A stretch of 22,500 nt of DNA. Origin: Chrysomallon squamiferum. Taxonomy: Eukaryota > Mollusca > Gastropoda > Neomphalida > Peltospiridae. The DNA is taken from NCBI GenBank assembly GCA_012295275.1, contig CM022679.1:30707654-30730153 (forward strand), written 5' to 3'. The notes below the pieces were generated by a model. It searched no databases. It saw nothing but the letters and a program-made list of their open reading frames with translations, and was not told the origin of the DNA. Shown in pieces: positions 10,781 through 20,544 of this stretch. The first letter of the stretch is position 1, and each line of letters opens with the position of its first letter. The position numbers and the translations under genes were made by a program.

Positions 10781-11493
10781 GTTTTCTTGTTTTTTATTTT
10801 TTTTACTGTTTTTGTTTTCTCTTGTGATTGTTGTGTTACTGTTTTATTTATTTTGTATTGCAGTTTATTTTTTATTATTATTTTTTTATCATGTTTTTGT
10901 CTTTTTGCTTTTTAATTTGCATCGCAATACAGGGAGGCAAACAGCCAGTGTTACTAAGTACAAACTCAGAGAGAATCAATAAGAAAGAGAAAACACGCCA
11001 ACATCTATTTCCTATACATCACCCCAAGACAAACTCAAAACACTCAACTGTTTAGTTTGTGGTTAAACACATTTTCGTTTCCATACCCAGACATCACTTT
11101 TCAAAAAAAATCTTCATTTTTAGCAAAACTTCAAAGCTTCACCGCAGCTTCTTGAATGTTAGCATTTGCACATTGGTCGCTCGATTCAGCAACAAGACTC
11201 GTAAAAGACAATGACAAATATCATTGCAGACAGGTTTTTGTCGATAAATGTCAACATACCTTTGACTTGTTACGCAGTCTGCCCTGCAGCAAAGCAGTGT
11301 TTAACAGCTCGCCAGAAATCGTTTGAATACCGCGAGGAGACGCGGTGAATTCGATCAGTTTTGTCACAGAAAGTTTTATTTAAAAACGGATGATTTCCTT
11401 GATTGCTAAATTTTTGCATGACTTATCTTGTACTCACTGGGGTTGGAATATGTGGTATTTATTTTTCATTGTTGTTTATTTTTACTGTATATG

Positions 11494-11540
11494 GCAGATA
11501 GATAGATGGGATAGATAGATAGACAGACAGACAGACAGAT
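11494..11540 (+). repeat. (GATA)n-(GACA)n microsatellite
   Basis: GATA units pass into five GACA units. A related, purer GATA array lies at 13325-13375. Confidence 0.9.
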
Positions 11541-11745
11541 TTATTTGTAGGCGGCAGGTAGTTAGGTTCGTTGGTAGACAGTTAATTAATTGTAAATGGA
11601 ACTAGAATAATTTTAAAGTATGTTAAGTTACTAATTCTAGAAAATTAGAATTAAAAAAGCTAAATAGTTTCTCTTTTCTGTTTCTATGAAAAAATCAAAA
11701 ACAAGAATAAAATAAATAAATGTATTTTTCTTTGTATATAAATGT

Positions 11746-11800
11746 GTATGAATGTATGTATGAATGAATGAATGAAAGAATGAATGAATGAATGTATATA
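11746..11800 (+). repeat. (GAAT)n microsatellite
   Basis: About ten GAAT units, with GTAT variants at each end. Confidence 0.9.
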
Positions 11801-12431
11801 TGTGTTCATGTATCTGTGTCACTTATATGTGTGTATAAGTATGTAGGATGTTTCTATCCATAGATATCATTCAAATTATCTCAGTAAGTATAAATACATT
11901 ACATTATAATCAACGTACCGAATTTTTCTTTTATTTCGTATCAGCCTACATTTCTCATTCACAGTTCTAAATCAACCAACAAATCTCTAACAGTATATAA
12001 AGCACACATCCTATCATCCATATTTCCTGTTTTACCCCTGTACACAAAAACATATTCCGCTTAATAACACAGACACACGCATCTGTTAGCAGTGCACATG
12101 TTAACAGTCTATCTGTAAAAACAACAACTCGCTATTTTCCCGGTAGTCCTATTACACGAGAGATACAAGTCACAGAAACATATTATGGAATGTGTAACTT
12201 GATTAAAACAAAGTTGTGTCTGGTGCCCACTATTGCTGTTTTATTGGGCTAATAAACAGTCTACACACAAGTTTATGTCAAGCAGATGCAGCAAGTAAAC
12301 TCATTTCAATACAGATTTCTTATTCCTTGTTCATGTTAAGTACGTTTTCTTGGGCATTTCATCAAACAGTGTCTGGCCTTGACTGAGAATTGGTACATTA
12401 AACATGATTTTGCAATATTTCGCCTATAATA

Positions 12432-12456
12432 GTATATATATATATATATATATATT
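12432..12456 (+). repeat. (AT)n microsatellite
   Basis: About twelve perfect AT units. Confidence 0.9.
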
Positions 12457-12804
12457 TCTATCTATTTCTCTTTCTCACATTTATATACAGTAAATAATTA
12501 ATAAAACGTCTATTTTTAGAATGTATTCTTTTAAATTCTTTTAATTTATTAATTAATTAATGTTTTAGTTTATATTTGATGTGGATAATCTTGCTTTTTG
12601 TTCTAAACTGGACATTTATATTAATTTTTTATTTTTTAATTTTTTAAATATGAAAAGAAACACAAATATGGAATTTTACATTTTAATAACACACAATTAT
12701 TCTACTAAGAACTGACCCTATATCTAGAGATGATTTGTCACACAACGTGAAAAGAATTAGTTTGTTTTCTCAATCCAACTATTCGTCCATTATTGCTATT
12801 TCTT

Positions 12805-12936
12805 TGGAAATGTATGAATGCATATGTGTAAGTGTGTGTATGCATGTATATATGTATGTTTGTACGTCTGTATGTATGTATGTATGTATCTATGTATGTA
12901 TGTATGTATGTGTGTATGAATATATGTATGTATGTT

Positions 12937-12971
<35 letters not shown>

Positions 12972-12995
12972 TATATATGCATGTTTGTATGTATA
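12805..12995 (+). repeat. (GTAT)n-(GT)n-(AT)n compound repeat
   Basis: GTAT tetramers with variants run to about 12935 and are followed by GT units (about 12937-12952) and AT units (about 12953-12970). The Cys-Met-Tyr-Val translations are artefacts. Confidence 0.92.
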
Positions 12996-13324
12996 TACAA
13001 CAACAACACCTACAATAAGTATTTATAGGACTTTGTGCACTTTGCATTCTCAATTACGGGAGAACAGTAAATAATTTTGACGAGGTTCTTGACAAAACAT
13101 AAATAAAAGAAAGACGTCGACAGACAAAGCACCAAGCACCAAACCTGGACTGGGAGGCGTATTCACAGAATGGAAAAACACGACTTCATGTCGATAGGTT
13201 GTCAGAGTCAAAGATTAATCAACATCATCAACCAAACGTGAAGGAGCGCTGGGTAATTAATGTGCAAGAAGATGGCACGATTCTGTAAACACAGCAACTG
13301 CAATTTCAGTAAACAACTTAAAAC

Positions 13325-13577
13325 AGATAGATAGATATATAAATAGATAGATAGATAGATAGATAGATGGATGGATAAAATAATAATAATAATAAAAAAA
13401 AGATATTACAGTTTTAAAACGCAGATTAATGTTGAAATGGGCACAATAATAATTATCATAACAACAACTACAACAACAGTAATAATATTAATAACTACCA
13501 CCACCACCACCACCACAACAACAACAACAATAACAATAAAAATAATAAACAAAAAAAAACAAACAAACAAACAAACA
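13325..13577 (+). repeat. (GATA)n, (AAT)n, (ACC)n, (ACA)n and (AAAC)n cluster
   Basis: Several short arrays follow one another: GATA at 13325-13375, AAT at 13379-13395, ACC/ACA at about 13496-13530 and AAAC at about 13556-13577. Confidence 0.88.
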
Positions 13578-13967
13578 GATGGACAAGTTACCCCTGCACA
13601 CCATAAACGACGACAAGTCATTACCGAATCTTCTCCGCTGACCCTGTTATCAGTGGGCGAAAATTGCAGCATTGCGCTTTTATTGGAGACCCATTTCCAA
13701 AACTGTACAAACACAGTCGTAAACCCTCGCCTAAGAAAGCATTCAATTAATTTTACACACGTTTAGAATAGCGAAATGCATGGACGGTAATTGTCGATTT
13801 ACAAGGGACGCCATATAACAGTCCCGCATAAAAAACTATGTTGACGGACTATTGGTTATTATTCGTTTGTGAGGAAAATGTTTGTTGCGTGGTTGAACAG
13901 CGTGGGCGAATTATATAGATCACAGCGATATTGTGATGTGTTCTTTTTTTTAATTTTATTTTTACTG

Positions 13968-13969
<2 letters not shown>

Positions 13970-14010
<41 letters not shown>

Positions 14011-14340
14011 TATATTTTACTTTATTTATTTATTTATTTTCATTTTTTTTTAATTTATTGTTATGGTTATTATTGCTTTTATTATTGTCATCATTATTAT
14101 TACTATTATCGTTATTTTCATCAACACTAACATCATTAGTTTTGTTTTATAGTTACTATTACTCCTACTACTACTATTACTATTATTATTATTACTATTA
14201 CTACTACAAGATATTAATACTACGGATACTACTACTACCGTTACTACTTATTCTATTGCTGCTACTACTACTTCTACTACCACCAGTACTATTATTACTA
14301 CTACTATTATAACTTCTGCTGCTGTCATTACTTCTACTAC
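13970..14340 (+). repeat. (TTTA)n then ATT/ACT-rich low-complexity block
   Basis: A pure TTTA array at 13970-14010 is followed by mixed ATT, ACT and GTT trinucleotides to about 14340. ATT-rich sequence continues with gaps to about 14430. Confidence 0.9.
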
Positions 14341-14567
14341 TAGTAGGAGTTTTTGTATTATGAATAAATCAGCAACAGTAGTAACAATAGTTACTTTAGT
14401 ATTATTATTGTATTATTATTATTATAGTGTTCACTGTCATCGTTACCATAGCTCAAACGTAAAATATGGCGCTTACGGCACTCCATACAAAAAGACTTCA
14501 GTTTTAATAAAGACAATTTGCCTCACAGTGTGACAGGGCAGACAACCGATAAAGGAATATTGATTGA

Positions 14568-14575
14568 TGACGTAA
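14568..14575 (-). promoter_or_regulatory. CRE-like bZIP site TTACGTCA
   Basis: The + strand reads TGACGTAA, the reverse complement of the TTACGTCA found at 16608. This octamer is a known CREB/ATF-type binding motif. A single site has little weight alone. Confidence 0.3.
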
Positions 14576-14671
14576 GAGAAACAATTCCGATGTGAATGAG
14601 AAATATGAATAGAGTTTCTATATCAGATATATTATAAACCAGTTTTAAGTTTTTCATTCATTCAGTTGTAA

Positions 14672-14673
<2 letters not shown>

Positions 14674-14708
<35 letters not shown>

Positions 14709-15120
14709 CTTTTTTTGGTTTGAATTCCTTCTTATTATTTAAATATTTTACCTTCAGTTTTTATTTATTTATTTATTTATTTATTTATTTTTGTTGTTGT
14801 TATCTTTTTTCATCGTTGTTTTCATATTTATTTCAGTAATCAGTTAAAATTTCTTTCCTACCCAGATTCCAGTAAATTTTTTTTTATTATAAGAATTAAA
14901 TACTACTGCTACTACTACTAATTCTAGTAGTAAATATTATTTTTTTTTTTTTCTTAATTTAATTTTTTGTTTGTGTGTTTGTCTGTCTGTTTCTTTCTTT
15001 ATTTGTTTGTTTAGGTATTTATCTATTTATTTATTAATATTATTATTTCATTATTTATTTATTTAATACTACTACTACCACTATATTATTATTATTATTA
15101 TCATCATTATCATTACCATC
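14674..15120 (+). repeat. Poly(T), (TTTA)n and ATT/ACT low-complexity block
   Basis: A run of about 35 T (14674-14708) is followed by TTTA units (about 14757-14791), TTTG/TTTC-type sequence and ACT/ATT trinucleotides. Confidence 0.88.
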
Positions 15121-15412
15121 GTAATCGTACTCATTATTATTATTACTAATTAGAATAATAAAAGTATAATATTGTATATGTTTATAATTTTAAAATATTT
15201 AAGAGATAAATGCCTCAATTTTGACATTTTTATCTTTTTAATTATATTTTTCCCACGAGTGTCAAAACAAAAAAAAAAAACAAGAAGAAGAAGAAAAAAT
15301 CAGTTCTCGTCCCAAAATTGTCATTGGACATGCTTACCTCAGTAGAATTGATTTCTTTACAAAGACCGATTTTAATAAAATGATTTTTTTTTTTTTATTT
15401 ATATAAACCTAG

Positions 15413-15417
<5 letters not shown>

Positions 15418-15461
<44 letters not shown>

Positions 15462-15510
15462 GTAAGATTACTCCTGAAAGCAGAAAATGAAACCTTATTT
15501 GAAAAACGTC

Positions 15511-15541
<31 letters not shown>

Positions 15542-15550
15542 AAAAAAAAA
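15418..15550 (+). repeat. Two poly(A) tracts (40 and 26 bases)
   Basis: Uninterrupted A runs occupy 15418-15457 and 15511-15536, with a shorter one just after. Either could be a retroposon tail, but no body is recognised upstream. Confidence 0.93.
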
Positions 15551-15811
15551 TCGATGATTCTCTTTTTCGGCGGACATGTATAAAATGAGCTTTGTGGTTA
15601 TTTTCTTGAGCTTTGATTGATGTTGCCCCTGCCACGGGTCAAGTGGAAAATTTGATTTGCGAAATCATCTTCCGTGAAAACCGCCGCGGCATCATGTCAG
15701 AAATTCAAAAGTTCATTTCTGAGCCAAACCGCGAGCGGAAGACTGAGAAAGTTAGAGGAAATGACGTAGCAGGCTATTATTCGCGGCCAAGGTGATTGAC
15801 GGTTACGAGAG

Positions 15812-15824
15812 TAACCTTTGACCT
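15812..15824 (-). promoter_or_regulatory. DR1 nuclear-receptor element (one mismatch)
   Basis: Read on the minus strand this is AGGTCA-A-AGGTTA, a direct repeat of the AGGTCA half-site with one spacer base. DR1 is the known site class for HNF4, RXR and COUP-TF type receptors. It differs from the ideal HNF4 site AGGTCAAAGGTCA at one position. The first half with its flank is also AAAGGTCA, the monomer site of NR4A receptors. It overlaps the inverted repeat at 15801-15816. Confidence 0.45.
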
Positions 15825-15941
15825 TTTTCGACTCATTATAAGGCCGATATTTTGCTGCGTGGCAATTAAGAAAAATATTCTAATGTTGATCTGAAAGGCT
15901 GGATTATCGCCAAGTTTGTTTTTAACTAAAAAGCATGTTTG

Positions 15942-15954
15942 TGACCTCTGACCT
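15942..15954 (-). promoter_or_regulatory. Perfect DR1 nuclear-receptor element
   Basis: The + strand reads TGACCT-C-TGACCT, so the minus strand carries two perfect AGGTCA half-sites separated by one base. It has the same orientation as the DR1 at 15812, 130 bases away. Confidence 0.5.
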
Positions 15955-15980
15955 GGTTATTGACAGTCCCATTATTTTTT

Positions 15981-15983
15981 CTT

Positions 15984-16040
<57 letters not shown>
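15981..16040 (+). repeat. (TTC)n-(TTA)n compound microsatellite
   Basis: About ten TTC units pass directly into about nine TTA units. A short AC-rich stretch follows at about 16054-16090. Confidence 0.93.
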
Positions 16041-16042
<2 letters not shown>

Positions 16043-16291
16043 TTTTATTTTCAGACACACACACAGACTCACGAACACAACACACACAGACGAACCTAAT
16101 ACGTCAAAAAAACAAGATGTCCGTATTTGTGCTATTGATATTAGTGTTTTATTACAGCTGAACAAATACTTCCTTGCACACTTTTATTTGAATACACCAT
16201 TAAGCTTTACACAAGATTTTCAATTAAAGCAGCAGTTTACGAGCTTTCCGTCATATCACATTAGATGCAGAAATATAAATATATACATTCT

Positions 16292-16347
16292 AAAAAAAAA
16301 TAAAAATAAAAAAAAAAAAAAAAAAAAAAAATAAAAAAAATAAAAAT
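16292..16347 (+). repeat. A-rich tract
   Basis: Poly(A) interrupted by single T, with the longest pure run about 22 bases (about 16309-16330). Confidence 0.9.
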
Positions 16348-16585
16348 CATTTGCCGTTAATTTTCTCGTTCCGTCTTTTGTAATATCCGCAATCATGCCA
16401 TCACACTCAAAATGACTTCGGGTTGCTTGTAGAAGGTTCGTGAAAGAATGAAAACTGATTACCTTATTGATCTTTCAACATGCATGAGGTTTTCTTATAC
16501 ATAAACTCCGCTGCCGAATTCCACTCTCGTTTGCCCCGTGACTTGAGACTGCGCTGGAGAAAGACGGAATAAACCGAAGCCAAGT

Positions 16586-16615
16586 TGAGTCACGTCCGTT
16601 TTACGAGTTACGTCA
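16586..16615 (+). promoter_or_regulatory. AP-1 site and CRE-like site, 22 bases apart
   Basis: TGAGTCA at 16586-16592 is the consensus AP-1 (Fos/Jun) site. TTACGTCA at 16608-16615 is a CRE-like site. They start 22 bases apart, about two turns of the helix, within a non-repetitive CpG-bearing stretch (about 16360-16670). Function is inferred from sequence only. Confidence 0.4.
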
Positions 16616-16752
16616 TTTGAAAGGATTTAGTGCAGGGATTTGGGCTACGATTTCCTTTTTCTTCCGATCACGGCGATTTAAAAAAAAAATTAAAAACATT
16701 TTGTAAAAAAAGTTCCCACGGTCTGAATTGATTTTAGCAAAGATCCTGTAAA

Positions 16753-16757
<5 letters not shown>

Positions 16758-16784
<27 letters not shown>
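16758..16784 (+). repeat. Poly(T) tract
   Basis: 27 uninterrupted T. Confidence 0.93.
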
Positions 16785-17429
16785 AGATCATTTCAAATAT
16801 TTTTGTAACTATTAGGAAAATTTATTTATTTCTTTTATATACCTTTTGTCGTAACTTGTACAGAAGAGGAAATATACTCTTTTTTTTTTTCACATCTTAT
16901 TTATTATTTTATTTTTCTTCCCTCTATTAGACATCTGACATACTATTATTATCTACAGAAGGAAAAGAAAAGGGAAAGAAAATTGATAATAAAATATGGC
17001 TTATCAACGCTCATTCAAAAGAAATTAATACTTTAAAAAAAACTTTATTCAAATGAAAAAATTAAACATTTATATACATATAAACGTTTGTACATCCATT
17101 CTTTTGTTTTATTCTAACATCCACCCTTCTACCCATTCTTCAGTCGATTCTGACACTGCATTCAAGTTTCCATCCATACTTCCATACATCCATTCATCAC
17201 TGGCATATTTTCATCTACCCATACACACGGCATATTTATAACAAGTCATAAAAATAACTGTGGTAAGACTTCGCCAAGCATTACACAGCATCATTCCATC
17301 ATCCTTTAATCTCCCATTCACAACCCACTATCTACAATAACCCTATTAAAACTCTCTCATTATTCCATCCTTCCATCAGTGATCCTTCTCTCGCAACATG
17401 CTCGCTAAATCTCTGAATTTCTAAACTGA

Positions 17430-17840
17430 CTTTGCATCAGCGACGTGGCTGACACAAGCCAGGTCCCGACCCGAGAGACTCCTGCACATTAACCACGACA
17501 ACGTCCCGGGATGTTCTTTGTCCGATTCTCAAGTCCCTAATTCACAAACCAGTGTTCGCGTCCCCGGGTCTTTCGAGATGCCGCGCGTGCTTTTTAACGA
17601 CGAGACGAGCGGGAATATGCCCGATGACTGACACCAGGGTTTACACGTGCCATAACCGCGCTTTAATAACTATCTGTACATTCTCCCGAAAACTTAATCA
17701 AAGTCAGTTTTGTAATTTTCGGATTTATCGGTGTTCTGCCCGCGTAATCAACACGAACCAGATCGATCCGCGGTCGTTGATCGACAGCAGTGCTGTAGTC
17801 CATAAGCGTAATATTGCAAGCGTCCCCGGTTTATGTTAAC
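17430..17840. promoter_or_regulatory. CpG-rich block inside intron 1
   Basis: By eye this 410-base block holds about 37 CpG dinucleotides, including CCGCGCG and several CGCG and CCGCGG sites, while the surrounding intron has very few. It contains no simple repeat. A + frame open at 17552-17839 has no ATG near its start, no recognisable domain and no obvious flanking splice sites. The block ends about 340 bases upstream of the TATA box of the candidate alternative first exon, which fits a promoter-associated CpG cluster. A decayed GC-rich mobile element is the alternative. Confidence 0.45.
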
Positions 17841-18181
17841 GTCCAGCTTTTTATCTCATAAATTGAACGGTATTTTATGGCCGTCATAAAACAGAAAAAA
17901 AAAAGGTCTTGTTACTCAAAATGAACATCGAATTGTTAAGAAGTGTTTTTTATCAGGGCTGATAATTAAGACCGATTTTTATTCTATTTTTTTCCCCTCC
18001 TTGTCACCAACAATCTCATACGGTTAGAGAAAGAACTTTCATCAAGGGCCTGTTCGATTTAAGAACGTAACCAGCTTGCCGTTTTTTTTTTTTTTAATTA
18101 ACCTTCAACCTCTGGCATTTTCTTTCCACCTCTCTCTTTACATTTTCTCATCTCCGATACCTTAAAATAGAATCGATGCTT

Positions 18182-18189
18182 TATAAAAG
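18182..18189 (+). promoter_or_regulatory. TATA box of a candidate internal promoter
   Basis: TATAAAAG followed by GC-containing sequence is a consensus TATA box. It would place transcription start near 18210-18215, where I see no clear initiator motif. It lies about 100 bases upstream of the ATG at 18287. Confidence 0.45.
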
Positions 18190-18286
18190 GCTCAGGACAA
18201 TACCGTTTATGTGGACTCTTATCTGAAAATGCTTTAAAACGTTACACTGGCAGCTAGAATATTATTTCTAAAGAAACGAACTGGGG

Positions 18287-18364
18287 ATGGATATGAGTTG
18301 TCTTGTCAGACTTCTGGATCTGTCGGAGTTTTGGTTGCTGTTGCGACCTCTGTTTCAGAAGGAA
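18287..18364 (+). CDS. Candidate alternative first coding exon of the TRPC gene
   Basis: The ATG at 18287 has G at -3 and G at +4, a strong Kozak context. It opens 26 codons, beginning MDMSCLVRLL and ending RPLFQKE, that run without a stop to a perfect donor GTAAGT at 18365-18370. The end is phase 0, matching the phase-0 start of exon 2, so splicing across 18365-19890 (1,526 bases) gives FQKE/LSDEER in frame. An in-frame TAA at 18269 closes the frame upstream. The TATA box at 18182 is appropriately placed, and tiny upstream ORFs (18229 and perhaps 18209) would lie in the leader. The product would replace the 50 residues of exon 1 with a shorter, leucine-rich N-terminus; the change is cytoplasmic and before the ankyrin repeats. 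No homology supports it; chance is the alternative. Confidence 0.4.
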
Positions 18365-19429
18365 GTAAGTTCGTATAGCTTCTAGTGTCGTACGATTTCT
18401 ACTGAGATACTACGCTCGAATGATGACACAGTTGATAACAGGAGCACACAAATAAATACCGCATCAGTTAGCTGTCGACTGACACCAGTCAAAGATTAAG
18501 GGAGGTAATTTTGTATTATTTCAGTCAGCCGATATAAAAGAGTAAATAATATTATTGAAAATTTTTCACCATTATCGGTAAAATTGGATTGCATTTAAGA
18601 TAGAAGGTAAGGTCACAAATTCTAGATAATAAATAGTGACCGAGCGAAAGGTTAATAAGATGATGACATGATTTGGAAGCCACTGTTTGTTGTTGTTATT
18701 AATGATACTTTTAGTATTACGATCACTGCAATCATCATCATGACAATGATGAACATCATCATAATCATCTTAAGTAATATTATTACTATTACTTTTTTTT
18801 CTGATTTCGAAAAATATCGACCTTTCACAATTCCATAAATTTCATATAATTTGAAACAGAAAACTATTTTTGACAAAGAAAACAAAATAAAATAGCAAAT
18901 AAATGAAGAGACTAAAATGTCATTTCTCCTAACAGTGGCGAAAACAAACTTCACCAAGTCTGTATGAAGAAATCAAACAAGCGATTTATTTTTCTTCGTT
19001 TTGAAACTGAAAAGAAAAAAACCGAAAAACTTTAAAACTATTAACCATAACATGGAAAACAAACCGAACACGGTGTATATTTTTTTGTATCTATGATTGA
19101 TGCGGAGTTCAAAACAATACTAATTAATATTCCCCATTAGTGGATAGAACTTTTAATGGATATGAGGTTATAACCCGAATTCTCATTTCCTTGTGGATTT
19201 AAGTTTTAGTTTTAATTTTTTTTTTCTCTTCTGGAAGTCCAGTCATATTACGTTGGGAGTTTTATTTCCCCGAGAGAAAACAAAAATCATTTAAAAAATT
19301 ATTAACTATATTTCTACATGGTAAAGATATTAAGTTGCATGCCCTAGAGATACGGTGTTAGCAATATATTTATAAAACTGAATTGAAACGACAGTGTTTT
19401 AAACACTTTATTTTATTATTATTACTTTT

Positions 19430-19460
19430 ATTTATTTATTTATTTATTTTTTTTTTTTTT
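19430..19460 (+). repeat. (TTTA)n and poly(T)
   Basis: A short TTTA array followed by about 14 T. Confidence 0.9.
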
Positions 19461-19556
19461 CTGGTATTAAATCATGCGACTGAAAATAACAAAATAACAT
19501 TAGTTAAGAAAATAAAAATATTGACTTATCACTGTTTAAAATCACCACTTTGTAAA

Positions 19557-19604
19557 TCATCATCATCATCGTCATTATTTATTATTATTATTAATATTAT
19601 TATT

Positions 19605-19663
<59 letters not shown>

Positions 19664-19677
19664 CATCATCATCATCA

Positions 19678-19731
<54 letters not shown>
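19557..19731 (+). repeat. (ATC)n-(ATT)n compound microsatellite before exon 2
   Basis: ATC and ATT units alternate in blocks over about 175 bases, ending some 160 bases before the exon 2 acceptor. The long Ile runs in translation are artefacts. Confidence 0.95.
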
Positions 19732-19732
<1 letters not shown>

Positions 19733-19871
19733 AATTGTCTTTTGTCTTATATAAATCTTATACCTGGAGGCAAGTATTCAGACACACATCCACACAAAGA
19801 AATAGAGATATTAACAATAACTGGTAAAAGAAAACATATATATCTATATACTACATTACAAACACTACGTT

Positions 19872-19890
19872 ACTCTTCTTTCCCCCGCAG
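19872..19890 (+). promoter_or_regulatory. Splice acceptor of exon 2
   Basis: A pyrimidine-rich tract ends in CCCCCGCAG at 19890. The coding similarity to TRPC proteins begins directly after it, at Leu-Ser-Asp-Glu-Glu. Confidence 0.9.
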
Positions 19891-20544
19891 CTCTCAGATG
19901 AAGAGCGGGTGTTCCTCAACGCAGCGTACCTCGGCGACGTCGGAATCGTGCGCCAGTCTCTCGAAGACAGCCACGAGTCGAACCTCAACGTCAACTGCGT
20001 CGACTACATGGGCCGCAGCGCGCTGCACCTCGCCATCGACAGCGAGAAGCTGGACGTCATCGAAATCCTGCTCGACAACCTCTCCTTCAACTGCATCGAG
20101 GAGGCGCTGCTTCACGCCATCAGCAAAGGCGGCGTCAAGATGGTGAAGCTCATCACCGAGCACCCGAACTTCATGGCTGGCGAGGACAAGCTGAGGCGCA
20201 TGGGCGGCGGGGAGGCGTTTTTCCGGAACGAGGAGAAGAGCCAGTTCTCCCCGGACATCACGCCCCTCATCCTGGCGGCTCAGTACAACAACCACGAGAT
20301 CATCCAGCTCTTCCTGTCGCGCAACCACACCATCGACAAGCCGCACCCGATCTCGTGCAAGTGCAGCGACTGCGTGTCCAAGCAGAACTACGACTCGCTG
20401 AAGAGGTCGAGGTCGAGGCTGAACGCTTACCGGGCGCTGGCGAGTCCCGCGTACATGGCCCTGTCGAGTCCAGATCCCATAATGACGACGTTCGAGCTGC
20501 GGCAAGAAATGAAGAAGCTGGCGCAAGTGGAGAAAGAATTTAAG
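19891..20544 (+). CDS. TRPC3/6/7-like channel, coding exon 2 (ankyrin repeats and TRP_2 start)
   Basis: This exon encodes 218 residues (51-268 when joined to exon 1) of a canonical TRP channel. TRPC channels are receptor-operated cation channels downstream of phospholipase C. Ankyrin-type repeats occupy about 51-89, 90-117, 118-144 and 168-197. The segment NVNCVDYMG (83-91) matches TRPC3/6/7 closely and differs from TRPC4/5. SPDITPLILAA (170-180) is a family signature. His202, Cys206, Cys208 and Cys211 form the H-x3-C-x-C-x2-C motif that binds zinc in TRPC structures. The TRP_2 region begins with SRSRLNAYRALASPAY (223-238) and ends at VEKEFK. A variable Gly/charged loop (about 147-168) between repeats 3 and 4 is typical of the subfamily. 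The donor GTAAGA at 20545 is phase 0. The exon is GC-rich, with codons mostly ending in C or G. Orthology to a specific vertebrate TRPC cannot be assigned from this part, so no symbol is given. Confidence 0.96.

Larger units (their letters stand above)
15600..15960. promoter_or_regulatory. Candidate intronic regulatory region with nuclear-receptor sites
   Basis: This non-repetitive, CpG-containing island lies between simple repeats. It holds two DR1-type nuclear-receptor motifs (listed separately), a near-palindrome GATTTGCGAAATC at 15654-15666, a half-CRE TGACG at 15762 and a perfect inverted repeat GGTTAC-GAGA-GTAACC at 15801-15816. A 60-codon open frame here has no recognisable family and no splice-compatible ends that I can see. 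Regulatory function is inferred from motif density only. Confidence 0.4.

Noticed and set aside
15418-15536. Poly(A) tracts as retrogene or SINE tails
   Set aside because: No retrogene or tRNA-like body can be seen upstream, and homopolymers are frequent throughout this intron.
17552-17839. 95-codon + frame in the CpG-rich block
   Set aside because: Long frames arise easily where CpG is high and stop codons are rare. No domain, no starting ATG and no splice context.
19742-20146. 134-codon + frame overlapping exon 2
   Set aside because: A Ser/Arg/Thr-rich shadow of the real exon in another frame, extended into the intron.
19894-20526. 210-codon minus-strand frame opposite exon 2
   Set aside because: An antisense shadow: the GC-rich third codon positions of the TRPC exon remove stops on the other strand. 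The + strand matches TRPC proteins and has proper splice sites.
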